A stretch of DNA of 64,000 nucleotides, taken from assembly GCA_016717345.1 (NCBI GenBank), contig JADKFR010000006.1, positions 62,001-126,000 on the forward strand. The letters are read 5' to 3'. Positions 16,604 through 25,969 of the stretch are shown in pieces. Made by a program: the position numbers and the translations under genes. The notes beneath the pieces were generated by a model that saw only the letters and a list, made by a program, of their open reading frames with translations, did no database searches and had not been told where the DNA came from. Every line of letters starts with the position of its first letter. The stretch's first letter is position 1. This DNA comes from Propionibacteriaceae bacterium (GTDB taxonomy: Bacteria; Actinomycetota; Actinomycetes; Propionibacteriales; Propionibacteriaceae).

Positions 16604-19600
16604 CTATGCCTCGCCGGGTAGCTGGGCCACCATGCTCTCCAGCCGTTCGCGATCGGGGAGCTCGCGCGGACGAATCACCGTGGCGCTCAGGACGTCGTAG
16701 AACACCGCCTCCACCGCTGTTGGTGACAGGCCCATCAGCTCCGCCCAGGCCAATCGGTAGTACGCCAACTGCAGCGGGTCCGCTGCCCCGGCGTAGCCAG
16801 TCTTCCAGTCGACCACCTGGAATCGGTAGCCATCGGTTCCGGCAAAGACTGCGTCGATGCGCCCCCGCACCAACCGTCCCGACACCACCAGGGTGAACGG
16901 AACTTCGACAGCCACCGGATCAGCCACCGCGAATGGTCCTGCCAGGAAGGCCGACCGCAGGGCCTCGTCCACACTGTCGGCATTGTCCGGAAGGTCATCG
17001 ACGAGCGGTGCCTGACCAGCGAAGCGCCGCTCCAGCCAGCGATGGAAAGCTATGCCGGCTCGCTGCTCGGGGCTGACCAGGCGCGGCATCGGCCGGGCGA
17101 GTTCGGCGGCGAACCCCTCCCGATCACGCGCCAACCGCGACAGCGAGGTCACCGAGTAGTACTCAGGCCTGATCTCCGCGCGAGCTCGGGTGGCAGTTGC
17201 CGCCCGAGCCTCGGCCAACAGCACCGAGGTTGACTCCTGCCACTGCCGGACCCGGGTCACTCCCTCCAGCCCCGCTCCGGGTTCATCGGGTGCCGAAGTG
17301 CCAGATTCCAGGCGGATTCTGGCCGCCATCACGTGGGCAGCCGCGGCCGCTCGCTGCTCCCGCGCGACGCTTCCGCCCAGCGCCGGCCAGCTACAGGCCT
17401 CCGCGTCGAGCGTCAATGGATTCCGCTCGGAGACGCTGGGCGGTTCGTGCTCGGTGGAGGCGTGACCGATCAGGCCGCTCAGGTAATCGGAGCGACCCCG
17501 GGGGGAACTGAGCTGCGACGCCCAGGCGTGGCTGGTGGCGACGAGATGGTGCCGGGCCCTGGTCACCGCAACGTAGGCCAACCGGTCCTCGCTGAGCCGC
17601 TGGTCGGCAGTCAGCGCGTCCTTGAACTGGGTGAAGGCCTGGTTGGTCGCGGCACCGAGTTGCGGAATCGAATCCGCGTCCCCCCGCAACGGGCTGGGGA
17701 CGACGGCAGCAGCACGCAGCCAGTTGCCGCTGACGCGGTCGGTGGGAAAGACCTCGGCCGCCAGGGCGGGGAGAAAGACCACATCCCACTCCAGTCCCTT
17801 CGCCTTGTGGACGGTCAGCAGCTTGACGGAGTCGGCGTCCGAGACAACCGCCTGCTCCAACCCGACGCCGTATTCCCGCTCAGCGGCCAGATAGCCCAGC
17901 AGACCGCTCAAGGAAGCCTCACCGTCGGTGTCGGTGTACCCGGCGACGGCTTGGACGAAGGCGTCCAGCTGACCGGGGTCCTCCCCAGCTGCGGCAAGCT
18001 CGACGTCCAGCCCGAGCAGGTCGATCACCCGCAGGGTCAGCTCCACGACCGACTCCGACGCCCACCGGCGCAGGCCTCGGAACTCGGCGCTGAACTGCTC
18101 GAATCGATCTCGGGCAGCGCTGCTGAACAGCAACTCACCGGGCGAGTCGCACGCCTCCAGCAGACTGATCTCACGGGCGGGATCGAGGCCGGCCAGCAAT
18201 TCGGCCAGCGCTTCATCAATCGAAGCTTCGGGATTGCGTTCCGGGCGACCTGCCAGTTCGGCCGCGCGGCGCCCGAGCCGGGCCAGATCGGGGATGCCGA
18301 TGGCCCAGCGGGCAGAGGTCAGCAGCCGCACCAGGGCCGGGTTGTCGGACGGGTCGGCCAGCAACCGCAGGGTGGCCACCACCTCAGCCACGGCCGGGAG
18401 GTCGAGCAGCCCGCCCAACCCGACGATCTCGGCGGGAACCCCACGCGCGCTCAGGTCGGCATAGACGTCGGCGATGTGAGCATTTCTCCTGGTCAGGACC
18501 GCGATGTCGGACCAGCTGCGAACTGCACCGGCGTCATGCTCGGCAATGATGCGCTCCGAGATCCACGCCGTTTCCTGGGGCCAGGTGTCGAACTGCGCGG
18601 TCGAGATTCGAGCCGGTGGGGTGTCCGGCGGACACCTCAGGTCGAGATCCAGTCCGGTCGCCGCCAAACCCGGTTGGCGCCGGATCGTGTGCGCGAGGTC
18701 GTTCGCGGCGTCCAGGATTCGCTGACCGCTGCGCCGATTCACCGTGAGGGCGAAGGCTGCGGCCGGTGATCCGTCCGCGGCAGGGAAGTGCTCGACGAAT
18801 CGCAGGATGTTGCTCGCGGCAGCACCCCGCCAGGTGTAGATCGCCTGGCACGGGTCTCCCACCGCGGTGACGGGATGGCCCCGACCCTCATCGACGCCAG
18901 GACCCGAGAAGAGCCCCCGGAGCAGGCTGGCCTGGGCAGCCGAGGTGTCCTGATACTCGTCCAGAAGCACGACCCCGAATTCGCGCCTCAGCGCTGGCCC
19001 CACGGACGGTACCTCGGCAGCAAGCCGAGCGGCCCATGCCATCTGGTCGGCGAACTCCACAAAGCCCAACCGCTGCTTCAGTGCTTCATAGGCCGAGACC
19101 AGGCGCGCCAACTCCAGACGCTCACGGGCCGCGGCGCGAGCGGCCTGCAGGTTTGCATACATCTCGCCACGGGGAGTCGTCGGCGCCTGTTCGAGGGTCG
19201 CGATGAAGTCGTCAGCGTGCTTCGCCAGGTGCGCCGGATCCACGAGGTGCGACCGCAACTCGGCGGACAACTCGAGCACGCGTTGCGTGATCGAGTCGGG
19301 CCGCAGGCGGGAGAGATGCTGCCAGGGTCCGGGGGCATCAGCTACCACCCGGGCGGCCAGCCGGAACCGAGCCGCCCCCGTGATCATCTTCCAGCCTTCC
19401 TCCAGACCCAGCAACAGGCCGTGTTCGGACACCAGCCGCCCTGCGAAGGCGTCGTAGGTGAGAATCAGTTCCTCACCGTCGGCGCCTGCCCGGTCGAGCA
19501 GCCCGGCGCGGCCGAGAGCAGCACGGACCCGATTCGACAGTTCGCCGGCGGCCTTGCGGGTAAATGTCAACCCCAGCACCTCGTCCGCGCGCACTGCGCC

Positions 19601-19774
19601 AGAGCCGACCAACCAAACGACCCTGGCGGCCATGACCGTGGTCTTACCGGTGCCCGCACCCGCGATGATGACGCCGGGGGCGAGATCGGCGGTGATGGCG
19701 TCCAACTGTTGCTCGGAGAAGCTGATGCCCAAGAGTTCGGCCAACTGGCCAGGACTGCGCAATTCGGGGCTCAT
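16604..19774 (-). CDS. adnB: AdnB-type ATP-dependent helicase-nuclease subunit
   Basis: 1056 residues. The lead motor of the heterodimeric AdnAB end-resection machine, known from mycobacteria (Rv3201c). Walker A AGAGTGKT (38-45), motif II LLDEYQDTSA, motif III VGDPCQAIYTWRGA, motif V LTVHKAKGLEWDVVF, motif VI LAYVAVTRARHHL. A C-terminal RecB-like nuclease is shown by AGIAFHRWLERRF and FQVVDWKTGY. The ATG at 19774 overlaps the adnA stop by 4 nt. Confidence 0.88.
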   Translation of the reverse strand: MSPELRSPGQLAELLGISFSEQQLDAITADLAPGVIIAGAGTGKTTVMAARVVWLVGSGAVRADEVLGLTFTRKAAGELSNRVRAALGRAGLLDRAGADGEELILTYDAFAGRLVSEHGLLLGLEEGWKMITGAARFRLAARVVADAPGPWQHLSRLRPDSITQRVLELSAELRSHLVDPAHLAKHADDFIATLEQAPTTPRGEMYANLQAARAAARERLELARLVSAYEALKQRLGFVEFADQMAWAARLAAEVPSVGPALRREFGVVLLDEYQDTSAAQASLLRGLFSGPGVDEGRGHPVTAVGDPCQAIYTWRGAAASNILRFVEHFPAADGSPAAAFALTVNRRSGQRILDAANDLAHTIRRQPGLAATGLDLDLRCPPDTPPARISTAQFDTWPQETAWISERIIAEHDAGAVRSWSDIAVLTRRNAHIADVYADLSARGVPAEIVGLGGLLDLPAVAEVVATLRLLADPSDNPALVRLLTSARWAIGIPDLARLGRRAAELAGRPERNPEASIDEALAELLAGLDPAREISLLEACDSPGELLFSSAARDRFEQFSAEFRGLRRWASESVVELTLRVIDLLGLDVELAAAGEDPGQLDAFVQAVAGYTDTDGEASLSGLLGYLAAEREYGVGLEQAVVSDADSVKLLTVHKAKGLEWDVVFLPALAAEVFPTDRVSGNWLRAAAVVPSPLRGDADSIPQLGAATNQAFTQFKDALTADQRLSEDRLAYVAVTRARHHLVATSHAWASQLSSPRGRSDYLSGLIGHASTEHEPPSVSERNPLTLDAEACSWPALGGSVAREQRAAAAAHVMAARIRLESGTSAPDEPGAGLEGVTRVRQWQESTSVLLAEARAATATRARAEIRPEYYSVTSLSRLARDREGFAAELARPMPRLVSPEQRAGIAFHRWLERRFAGQAPLVDDLPDNADSVDEALRSAFLAGPFAVADPVAVEVPFTLVVSGRLVRGRIDAVFAGTDGYRFQVVDWKTGYAGAADPLQLAYYRLAWAELMGLSPTAVEAVFYDVLSATVIRPRELPDRERLESMVAQLPGEA

Positions 19775-22700
19775 CCCAGCACCTGCCCGCCCCGTCCGGA
19801 AGCCGGACAGCTATCGGCGAAAGCGCACCGACGACAATGCGGACCGGGCGCAGCGTGGTACCTGCCCTCGGCCGCCACGGTGGCCGCCTGGGCGATGCGG
19901 TGGTGGACCCACGTGGGAAACCGGGTCTCCTGGGGGTCATCGGTGAGGTGGGGGCGCACTGTCAGGGGATCCTGGCTGAACTCCTTGGGCAGGTCATCAC
20001 TGACTCCTGGCTTGCGCAGGAAGACTGCCGACGCTCCCGCCGACGAGGCGCTGGTCTCCACCGAACCCCCGAGCGCGAAGGCGCCCGAGTCGACGGCCAA
20101 CTGGTAAATGCCCAGTTGCTCCATCCCGGCGACCTCCGCCCGCGTCGGAGCGACCCGCCCGGTCTTGAAGTCGACGACCTGGAGCTGCCCCGCCGGGGTG
20201 AGTTCCAACCGGTCGACGGTGCCAGCGAGGGTGACGACTCGCCCGCCCACCTCGACCGGCATCTCGAAAGGCACCTCGGTGCCCACGAGTTCGTTGGCCC
20301 GTCGCTCCCGCCAGGACAGGAATCGCTGGATCGACACCTCCGCCTCGGCTCGCTCCACCGCCGACAACCAACCGGCTTCGAACTTGAGGTGTTGCCAAGC
20401 GGCATCGAGAAGACCCCCCACCTCCTGGTGGTTCAGCCCGCCGCTGTTCGCGTGCTGGACGACGAGGTGGATCACCGAGCCCAGGGACGCACTCACAGCC
20501 GGGGGCCCGCCCGCCCGTGCCGAGCGGTCCAGGAAGTATCGGCGGGGGCAGGTGAGAATCGCTCCCACCTGGCTGGGGCTGAGGCGGATAGATCGCTCGT
20601 CGCCGGTGGCAGGCGCGGACACCGCCCGCACCCCCCACCAATTCGCCGGATCCGCGGCCGGTGCCAGGGGTCGCCCCTCGGAATCGGTGGCCACCGCCAA
20701 CCGGGCCAGGGCGGCCGCCGCGCCATCACGTTCGTGGGTCGGGCTGTCGGGCTCCAGGAGGACACGTCGCAGTCGCGCCACCAGGGCTGGGAGGGTGACC
20801 GGCGGCGCCGCCTGGGGAGGATGCGGGAGGACACCCAGTTCGCTGACGAACCGGGAAGGTCGGTTCGCTTCCCCCTCCGTCCCACTGGTCGCAGTGACCA
20901 GCAGGTGGCGACTGGCCCTGCTGCAGGCCACATGGAACAACCTGCGTTCGTCGGCCAGCTGCTCCCGCGGATCGGGACGGGGTCCGATCCCGGAACTTGT
21001 CAGCCGCTGCGGTTCCAGGACTGAGGTCACCCGACGTCCGGGCGGCCAGGCGCCCTCCTGGACCCCGGCCACCACGACGAACGCCCACTGTCTCCCCTTC
21101 GCGCGGTGCACGGTCTGCACTTGCACCCCGCGGGCGTTCAGCCGAGATTCGCGCTCCCGGTCCGCGGGAATCTGTTGGGCGGCGACCTCGGCCAGAAAGG
21201 CCCGGACACCGGCGGCACCGTGCCCTGCTGCGGTGTCGCCCACCAGCTCGAAGAAGGCGGTCAGCGCGTCCAGGTCGCGGTCGGCCTGCCGTCCTGCCTG
21301 ACCACCACGCAGCGATTCCGACCGCAGCCGGGCCGGCCAGCCGGAGCCTCGCCACAGCTGCCAAGCAACTTCGTCGGGCCGGCGACCGCCTTCGCAGGCC
21401 TCCCGGGCCAGGGCCAGGAGGTTCATCAGGTCGGTCAGGCGGCGCTGGTGCGGAGTTCCGGCTTCGGCGTTCCACTCGGGGCGGTTCAGCGCGGCAGCGA
21501 GCACGTCGGCGGTGGCTGGCACCTGTCCCCCCTCGAGGGCGCCCGGATGCGCCGCCCGCCAGGCCCGGACGACCAACCGCAGGCTCAGCGGATCGAACCC
21601 GCCCAGGGGCGAGGTGAGCAGCCGCTCCGCTTCGGACGGCGCCACGGATCCACGTGCCACGACCTCGAGGGCCAACAACAGCGGCCTGACCGCCTGACTC
21701 GAGGCCAACACGATGTCGCCCGGAGCCACGTCCACCGGCACCCCTGACCCGGCCAGGGCCCTGGCAAGGAGTGGAATCTGGGCGCGTCCGGAGCGCACCA
21801 GCACGGCCATGTCGCCGTAGTCGATGCCCTCCAGCAGGTGGGCTTGGCGGATCCGGGTCGCGATGGCGGCAGCCTGAGCGGCCTCGCCAGGGCAGGTCAC
21901 GACGTTCACAGTGGCGGCGCCGGGGGCCGGAGTCGTCGGCACCGAACGCCCGGCGACCTGCGGCAATCTGGCCGCGATACCGGCCACCGCAGCGGCGATG
22001 TCACCCGCTAGCCGGTGGCCCTGTCGCAGCGCCCGCACCGTGGCCGGAGCGCCGTCGGCCTGGGTGAAGATTGCACCGAAGTCGGAGGCAATCCGGGGAT
22101 GAGAACCCCGGAACGACTCCACCGCGGACAGTGGGTCGGCGGTGGCCAGGATCGCCTCGCCGGGCGGCACCAGCGCCCTGATCAACCCCACCTGGGCGGC
22201 ATCGAGATCCACGACGTCATCGACCAGCACGGCGCCCACGTCCGTGCGCAGGGACCCAAGGACGTCGGTGTTGGCGAGGAGGATGCGGACCCGGTGGACG
22301 AGCTCGGCGTAGTCCACCACTCGTTCGGCGTCCAGGACATCCAGATACTCGGTGAAGAATCGCCCCACGGCGACCCATTCGGGCAGGTCGGCCTCTTCGC
22401 CGAACCGGATCACGTCGCAGGGGTCGAGCCCGAGTTGCCGAGCCCGAGCCAAGGCGCCTCGGACGTGGCGAGCGAATCCCCGGGTGCCCACCGCGTGGTG
22501 CAGGCTCGCCGGCCACGGCGTGGCAGATCCGGCCAGCAACTCCCGGACCCTGAACTCCTGCTCGGGTGCCGTCAGGAGTCGCTGGCCAGGGTCGTCCGAG
22601 AAGCGCTCCCAGAGGTTGCGCGACAGCGCGTGCACGGTCGTCACGGAGGGTCTGCTGGTGCGCCCGACGCCCAGGGCGATCCGGTTGCGCAGCAGGCTCG

Positions 22701-22896
22701 CCGCGGCCCGGGACGACGCGAGGACCAGGGGTGGTCGCTGACCGGCACGCAGGGCCTGGACAGCGGCTCGCTCCACCAGCGTTGTCTTTCCGGTGCCGGG
22801 CGCTCCCAGCACCAGCAGCGGACCTGACCATTCGGCAAGCAGGGCACCGATCTCGTCGCCCGGCATCGCCTCGGCGGGGGTGGACCGACATGGCAC
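19771..22896 (-). CDS. adnA: AdnA-type helicase-nuclease subunit with Fe-S nuclease domain
   Basis: About 1041 residues; partner of AdnB (Rv3202c type). Walker A GAPGTGKT (31-38). The Walker B region reads VLVDDVVDLDAAQ, DD rather than the usual DE, consistent with a weak or non-motor ATPase role for AdnA. The C-terminal nuclease carries LQVVDFKTG and an iron-sulfur cysteine set: CPRRYF upstream, then CRRC and SCP near the end. GTG 22896 is chosen because CAGGAG lies 5 nt upstream and residues before it do not look family-like. Translationally coupled to adnB. Confidence 0.87.
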   Translation of the reverse strand: MPCRSTPAEAMPGDEIGALLAEWSGPLLVLGAPGTGKTTLVERAAVQALRAGQRPPLVLASSRAAASLLRNRIALGVGRTSRPSVTTVHALSRNLWERFSDDPGQRLLTAPEQEFRVRELLAGSATPWPASLHHAVGTRGFARHVRGALARARQLGLDPCDVIRFGEEADLPEWVAVGRFFTEYLDVLDAERVVDYAELVHRVRILLANTDVLGSLRTDVGAVLVDDVVDLDAAQVGLIRALVPPGEAILATADPLSAVESFRGSHPRIASDFGAIFTQADGAPATVRALRQGHRLAGDIAAAVAGIAARLPQVAGRSVPTTPAPGAATVNVVTCPGEAAQAAAIATRIRQAHLLEGIDYGDMAVLVRSGRAQIPLLARALAGSGVPVDVAPGDIVLASSQAVRPLLLALEVVARGSVAPSEAERLLTSPLGGFDPLSLRLVVRAWRAAHPGALEGGQVPATADVLAAALNRPEWNAEAGTPHQRRLTDLMNLLALAREACEGGRRPDEVAWQLWRGSGWPARLRSESLRGGQAGRQADRDLDALTAFFELVGDTAAGHGAAGVRAFLAEVAAQQIPADRERESRLNARGVQVQTVHRAKGRQWAFVVVAGVQEGAWPPGRRVTSVLEPQRLTSSGIGPRPDPREQLADERRLFHVACSRASRHLLVTATSGTEGEANRPSRFVSELGVLPHPPQAAPPVTLPALVARLRRVLLEPDSPTHERDGAAAALARLAVATDSEGRPLAPAADPANWWGVRAVSAPATGDERSIRLSPSQVGAILTCPRRYFLDRSARAGGPPAVSASLGSVIHLVVQHANSGGLNHQEVGGLLDAAWQHLKFEAGWLSAVERAEAEVSIQRFLSWRERRANELVGTEVPFEMPVEVGGRVVTLAGTVDRLELTPAGQLQVVDFKTGRVAPTRAEVAGMEQLGIYQLAVDSGAFALGGSVETSASSAGASAVFLRKPGVSDDLPKEFSQDPLTVRPHLTDDPQETRFPTWVHHRIAQAATVAAEGRYHAAPGPHCRRCAFADSCPASGRGGQVLG

Positions 22897-22997
22897 CTCA
22901 ACTCCTGATGAACTCACAGAACCATCGAACCAGTTGCCGCCGACAGTTTCCGTCCCGGCCCTCCAGGCCACCGCGCCAGCGGTGCGCTTCAGGGTCC

Positions 22998-23029
22998 GAC
23001 TCTTCAGGAGTCCCGACTCTTCAGGAGTC
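22998..23029. promoter_or_regulatory. Tandem palindrome in the adnA/ligD-polymerase divergent region
   Basis: The sequence GACTCTTCAGGAGTC occurs twice, at 22998-23012 and 23015-23029 (17-bp period). Each copy is an inverted repeat GACTC/GAGTC around TTCAG. The pair lies in the 207-nt spacer between the divergent starts of adnA (22896) and the LigD-type polymerase (23104), so it may be a dimer-binding operator controlling one or both. No known regulator motif is recognised; LexA boxes in actinobacteria read differently. Confidence 0.45.
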
Positions 23030-23103
23030 CCGCCCGCTCACTCGTATGGTCTGGACCCGCGGTGGACCGTGTGGAAGGGTGGCAGACGGCGGGAGGCGAG
23101 GCA

Positions 23104-24078
23104 ATGCCCGGCCCGAGGTCCGAGGAGCGGGATGCCATGCCGAGCGAGACCCACGTGGAGGTGGCTGGTCGAATCCTCGGGCTGAGCAACCTGGACAAGG
23201 TGCTGTACCCCAGTGGCTTCGCCAAGGCTGAGGTGATCAGCTTCTATCACGACATCGCCCCGGTTCTGCTGCCCCACCTGAGCGACCGCCCTGTCACCCG
23301 AGTGCGGTTTCCCCACGGCACAACGCAGGCGTCGTTCTTCGAGAAGAACGCCCCTGCGGGCACCCCCGACTGGGTACGGACCTGCCGGGTGACGGCCGCC
23401 CGCACCCCGATCGAGTATCTGGTGGTCGACGAGCCGGCCGCCGTGGTCTTCCTGGCCAATCTGGCCGCGCTCGAACTGCACACCCCCCAATGGCGGATCG
23501 CGGACCAACCCTCCCAGCCGTTTCCGGTGGACGGTCGCATCCTCGCCGATCAGGTGGTGGTGGACCTGGACCCCGGCCCGGGCGTGACGATGTCCCAGAC
23601 GGCCACCGCAGCCCTCGAAGTCGCCAACGAGCTCGCCGCCGAGGGCCTGCTTCCGGTGGCCAAGACCAGTGGCGGCAAGGGGCTTCAGGTGCTCGCCGCG
23701 ATTCAGCCCACGCCGGCGGATCGTGTTGTCGAGCAGGTTCGCCGCCTGGCGGTCAGCCTGTCGCAGCGGTTTCCTGACCGGTTCGTGGCCGTTCAGGCCC
23801 GCGACCGGCGAGAGGGCAGGATCCTCATCGACTGGCTGCAGAACCAACCCGTGCGCAACACGATCAGTGTCTATTCCCTGCGGGGACGGGAACGGCCGAC
23901 CGTCTCGACCCCCCTCACCTGGGAGGAAGTGGGGGCCGCCACGCACGGGGCAGTCCTGGACTTCTCCCCCGCTGACGTGTTGGCTCGCGTCGCCCGCGTC
24001 GGCGACCTGGCGGCGGATCTGCTGGCCAATGACCGGCCGCCGCTCAGGGATCTCCCGGACCAATCCCCCAGCACCTGA
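23104..24078 (+). CDS. LigD-type polymerase/primase domain protein (stand-alone PolDom)
   Basis: 324 residues; the archaeo-eukaryotic primase-type polymerase domain of bacterial NHEJ ligase D, without ligase or phosphoesterase domains. Landmarks: LSNLDKVLYPSGFAKAEVI near the N-terminus, PHGTTQASFFEKNAP, catalytic VVVDLDPGPG (metal-binding Asp pair), KTSGGKGLQVL, and a later catalytic-type segment RILIDWLQN. Actinobacteria often encode stand-alone LigD-Pol proteins, which fill gaps and add ribonucleotides at broken ends. ATG 23104 has GGGAGG 7 nt upstream; ATG 23137 is an alternative. A Ku gene is at 48.6 kb. Confidence 0.9.
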   Translation: MPGPRSEERDAMPSETHVEVAGRILGLSNLDKVLYPSGFAKAEVISFYHDIAPVLLPHLSDRPVTRVRFPHGTTQASFFEKNAPAGTPDWVRTCRVTAARTPIEYLVVDEPAAVVFLANLAALELHTPQWRIADQPSQPFPVDGRILADQVVVDLDPGPGVTMSQTATAALEVANELAAEGLLPVAKTSGGKGLQVLAAIQPTPADRVVEQVRRLAVSLSQRFPDRFVAVQARDRREGRILIDWLQNQPVRNTISVYSLRGRERPTVSTPLTWEEVGAATHGAVLDFSPADVLARVARVGDLAADLLANDRPPLRDLPDQSPST

Positions 24079-24157
24079 GGAAGCGGCAGCCAGCCAGGGG
24101 CTGAACGTCGGGAGGCAGCTAGATTGGTGGCGGCACGTCACGACCGAGAGGCATTCC

Positions 24158-25393
24158 ATGAGCACGCCCGCCCACCCAGCCGCCGGCGCGGCCCAGGCCG
24201 CGCCACTCGCCCCACCCGCCATGCTCGACCTCACCGCTCCGGCACCGCCGCCGGTCGTCACCGAGACCCAGGCTCCGGCGATGGCCCCCCAGGTGGAGGC
24301 AGCCCAGGTCCCCGTCCTGGACGCCAAGGTGGATGAGTTCCTGACCGCGCTGGCTCGCGCCGAAGAGAAGTCCCCGACCTTCTCGGCCCAGGCCGATGCG
24401 GTCCGCTCAATGGGAGACCTCGACATCCGCAAGGCGGCTGAAACCTCGAACCGGCTGCTGCAGACACCGGTGCGCGCCGTTCAGAACGGCGGACTCGCTG
24501 AAGGCTCCAAAGTGAGCCAGACACTGCTGCAGTTGCGCAGGACGGTCGAGGAACTCGATCCCAGCGCGGCGCGCGGCTCCAAGAAGTGGTTCAAGAAGAT
24601 GCCGTTCGGCGATCAGATGACCGACTACTTCCGCAAGTACCAGAGCTCCCAGGAGCACCTCAACGGCATCCTGCATGCCCTCCGCAGCGGCCAGGACGAG
24701 CTGAGCAAGGACAATGTCGCGCTCAACATGGAGAAGCAGAACCTCTGGACGGTGATGGGACGGCTGAACCAGTACGTCTACATCGCCGAACGGCTCGACG
24801 CGCGCCTGTCCGCCCAGATCGCCGAGACCGAGTTCAGCGACCCCGAGAAGGCCAAGGCGCTGAATCAGGACGTGCTCTTCTACGTCCGGCAGAAGCACCA
24901 GGACCTGTTGACACAACTGGCGGTCTCCATCCAGTCGTACCTGGCCATCGACATCATCATCAAGAACAACACCGAGCTGATCAAGGGTGTCGATCGCGCG
25001 TCCACCACGACCTTGTCGGCGCTCCGGACGGCCGTCATCGTCGCTCAGGCGTTGGGCAACCAGAAGCTGGTCCTCGACCAGATCACCGCCTTGAACACCA
25101 CCACCTCGACCATGATCCAACGCACCTCCGAGATGTTGAAGGAGAACTCGGCCCAGATCCAGGAGCAGGCCGCGTCCTCGACGATCGGGCTGGAGCAGCT
25201 TCAGGCTGCGTTCGCCAACATCTACGAGACGATGGATTCGATCGACCAGTTCAAGTTGCGCGCCCTGGATTCCATGGCCGCCACCATCGGGACCTTGGAG
25301 GGCGAGGTCGTCAAGAGCCGCCAGTATCTGGATCGCGTGAATCAGGCGGACGCCCGGGCGCAGGAGTCACCGTCGATCTCGATCGATCGGTAG
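24158..25393 (+). CDS. TelA-family toxic-anion-resistance protein
   Basis: 411 residues, TelA family (PF05816). After a Pro/Ala-rich N-terminal tail (about 1-50) comes the all-helical TelA core: KKWFKKMPFGDQMTDYFRKY, an internal SSQEHLNGILHALRSGQDEL segment, then long amphipathic helices ending with TSEMLKENSAQIQEQAASS. TelA proteins were named for tellurite resistance and usually neighbour an XpaC-like gene; the biochemical role is unknown, with envelope or stress response proposed. ATG 24158 follows a GAGAGG-like site. First gene of a co-directional nine-gene group ending with the FHA gene at 35421. No signal peptide. Confidence 0.85.
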   Translation: MSTPAHPAAGAAQAAPLAPPAMLDLTAPAPPPVVTETQAPAMAPQVEAAQVPVLDAKVDEFLTALARAEEKSPTFSAQADAVRSMGDLDIRKAAETSNRLLQTPVRAVQNGGLAEGSKVSQTLLQLRRTVEELDPSAARGSKKWFKKMPFGDQMTDYFRKYQSSQEHLNGILHALRSGQDELSKDNVALNMEKQNLWTVMGRLNQYVYIAERLDARLSAQIAETEFSDPEKAKALNQDVLFYVRQKHQDLLTQLAVSIQSYLAIDIIIKNNTELIKGVDRASTTTLSALRTAVIVAQALGNQKLVLDQITALNTTTSTMIQRTSEMLKENSAQIQEQAASSTIGLEQLQAAFANIYETMDSIDQFKLRALDSMAATIGTLEGEVVKSRQYLDRVNQADARAQESPSISIDR

Positions 25394-25405
25394 CCAGGCA
25401 CCGCC

Positions 25406-25969
25406 ATGGGGTTCTGGGACTGGCTGCGTGGCAGTGACGCTGTCGCGGAGCAGCCGGCTGTCGCCGAGGTCGCCACCGCCCCGACCCCGGACGACATCGC
25501 GAGCTCCCTGGATCGCGTGGAGGAACTGGTCTCCGATCCGGCCATCCCGGCGGTCGTGCGCTCCCGCGCCCAGCGTGTGACAGCGACGATCCGCAAGGCC
25601 GTCCCGCGCCTCGGGCTGCTGGGTCTGGGAAGCTACGACTCGTACTCGGTGGTGGCCACGGCGACCGACTACCTGCCGGAAGCGATCGGTGCCTACCTGC
25701 GACTGCCCCGGGACTGGGCGGACTCCCGTCCGGTCGAAGGCGGGAAGACCTCCCTGCTGCTGTTGATCGACCAGCTCGACCTGCTGTCCACCACGATGGA
25801 CAAGATCTACGATGCGGCCAATCGCACCGATGCCGAGGCCCTCATCACCCACGGGCGCTTCCTGCAGGACAAGTTCGGCCACACTCCCCCGACGGCGACA
25901 CCCCTCCCCGCCCCCCGGAGCCCCGGCCCGGCGGCGTCGACCAACCCCCTCGATCTGGAGCCCTCGTGA
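25406..25969 (+). CDS. Hypothetical protein, weakly XpaC-like
   Basis: 187 residues, soluble and largely helical, with a Pro-rich C-terminal tail (about 155-180). The segment PDDIASSLDRVEELV, then YLPEAIGAYLRLP and LLLIDQLDLLSTTMDKIY, resembles the C-terminal helical part of XpaC-family proteins, which are frequent TelA partners. This likeness is my reading, not an alignment. The stop overlaps the next start by 4 nt (GTGA). An N-terminal MGFWDWLRG amphipathic motif could touch membrane. Confidence 0.55.
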   Translation: MGFWDWLRGSDAVAEQPAVAEVATAPTPDDIASSLDRVEELVSDPAIPAVVRSRAQRVTATIRKAVPRLGLLGLGSYDSYSVVATATDYLPEAIGAYLRLPRDWADSRPVEGGKTSLLLLIDQLDLLSTTMDKIYDAANRTDAEALITHGRFLQDKFGHTPPTATPLPAPRSPGPAASTNPLDLEPS

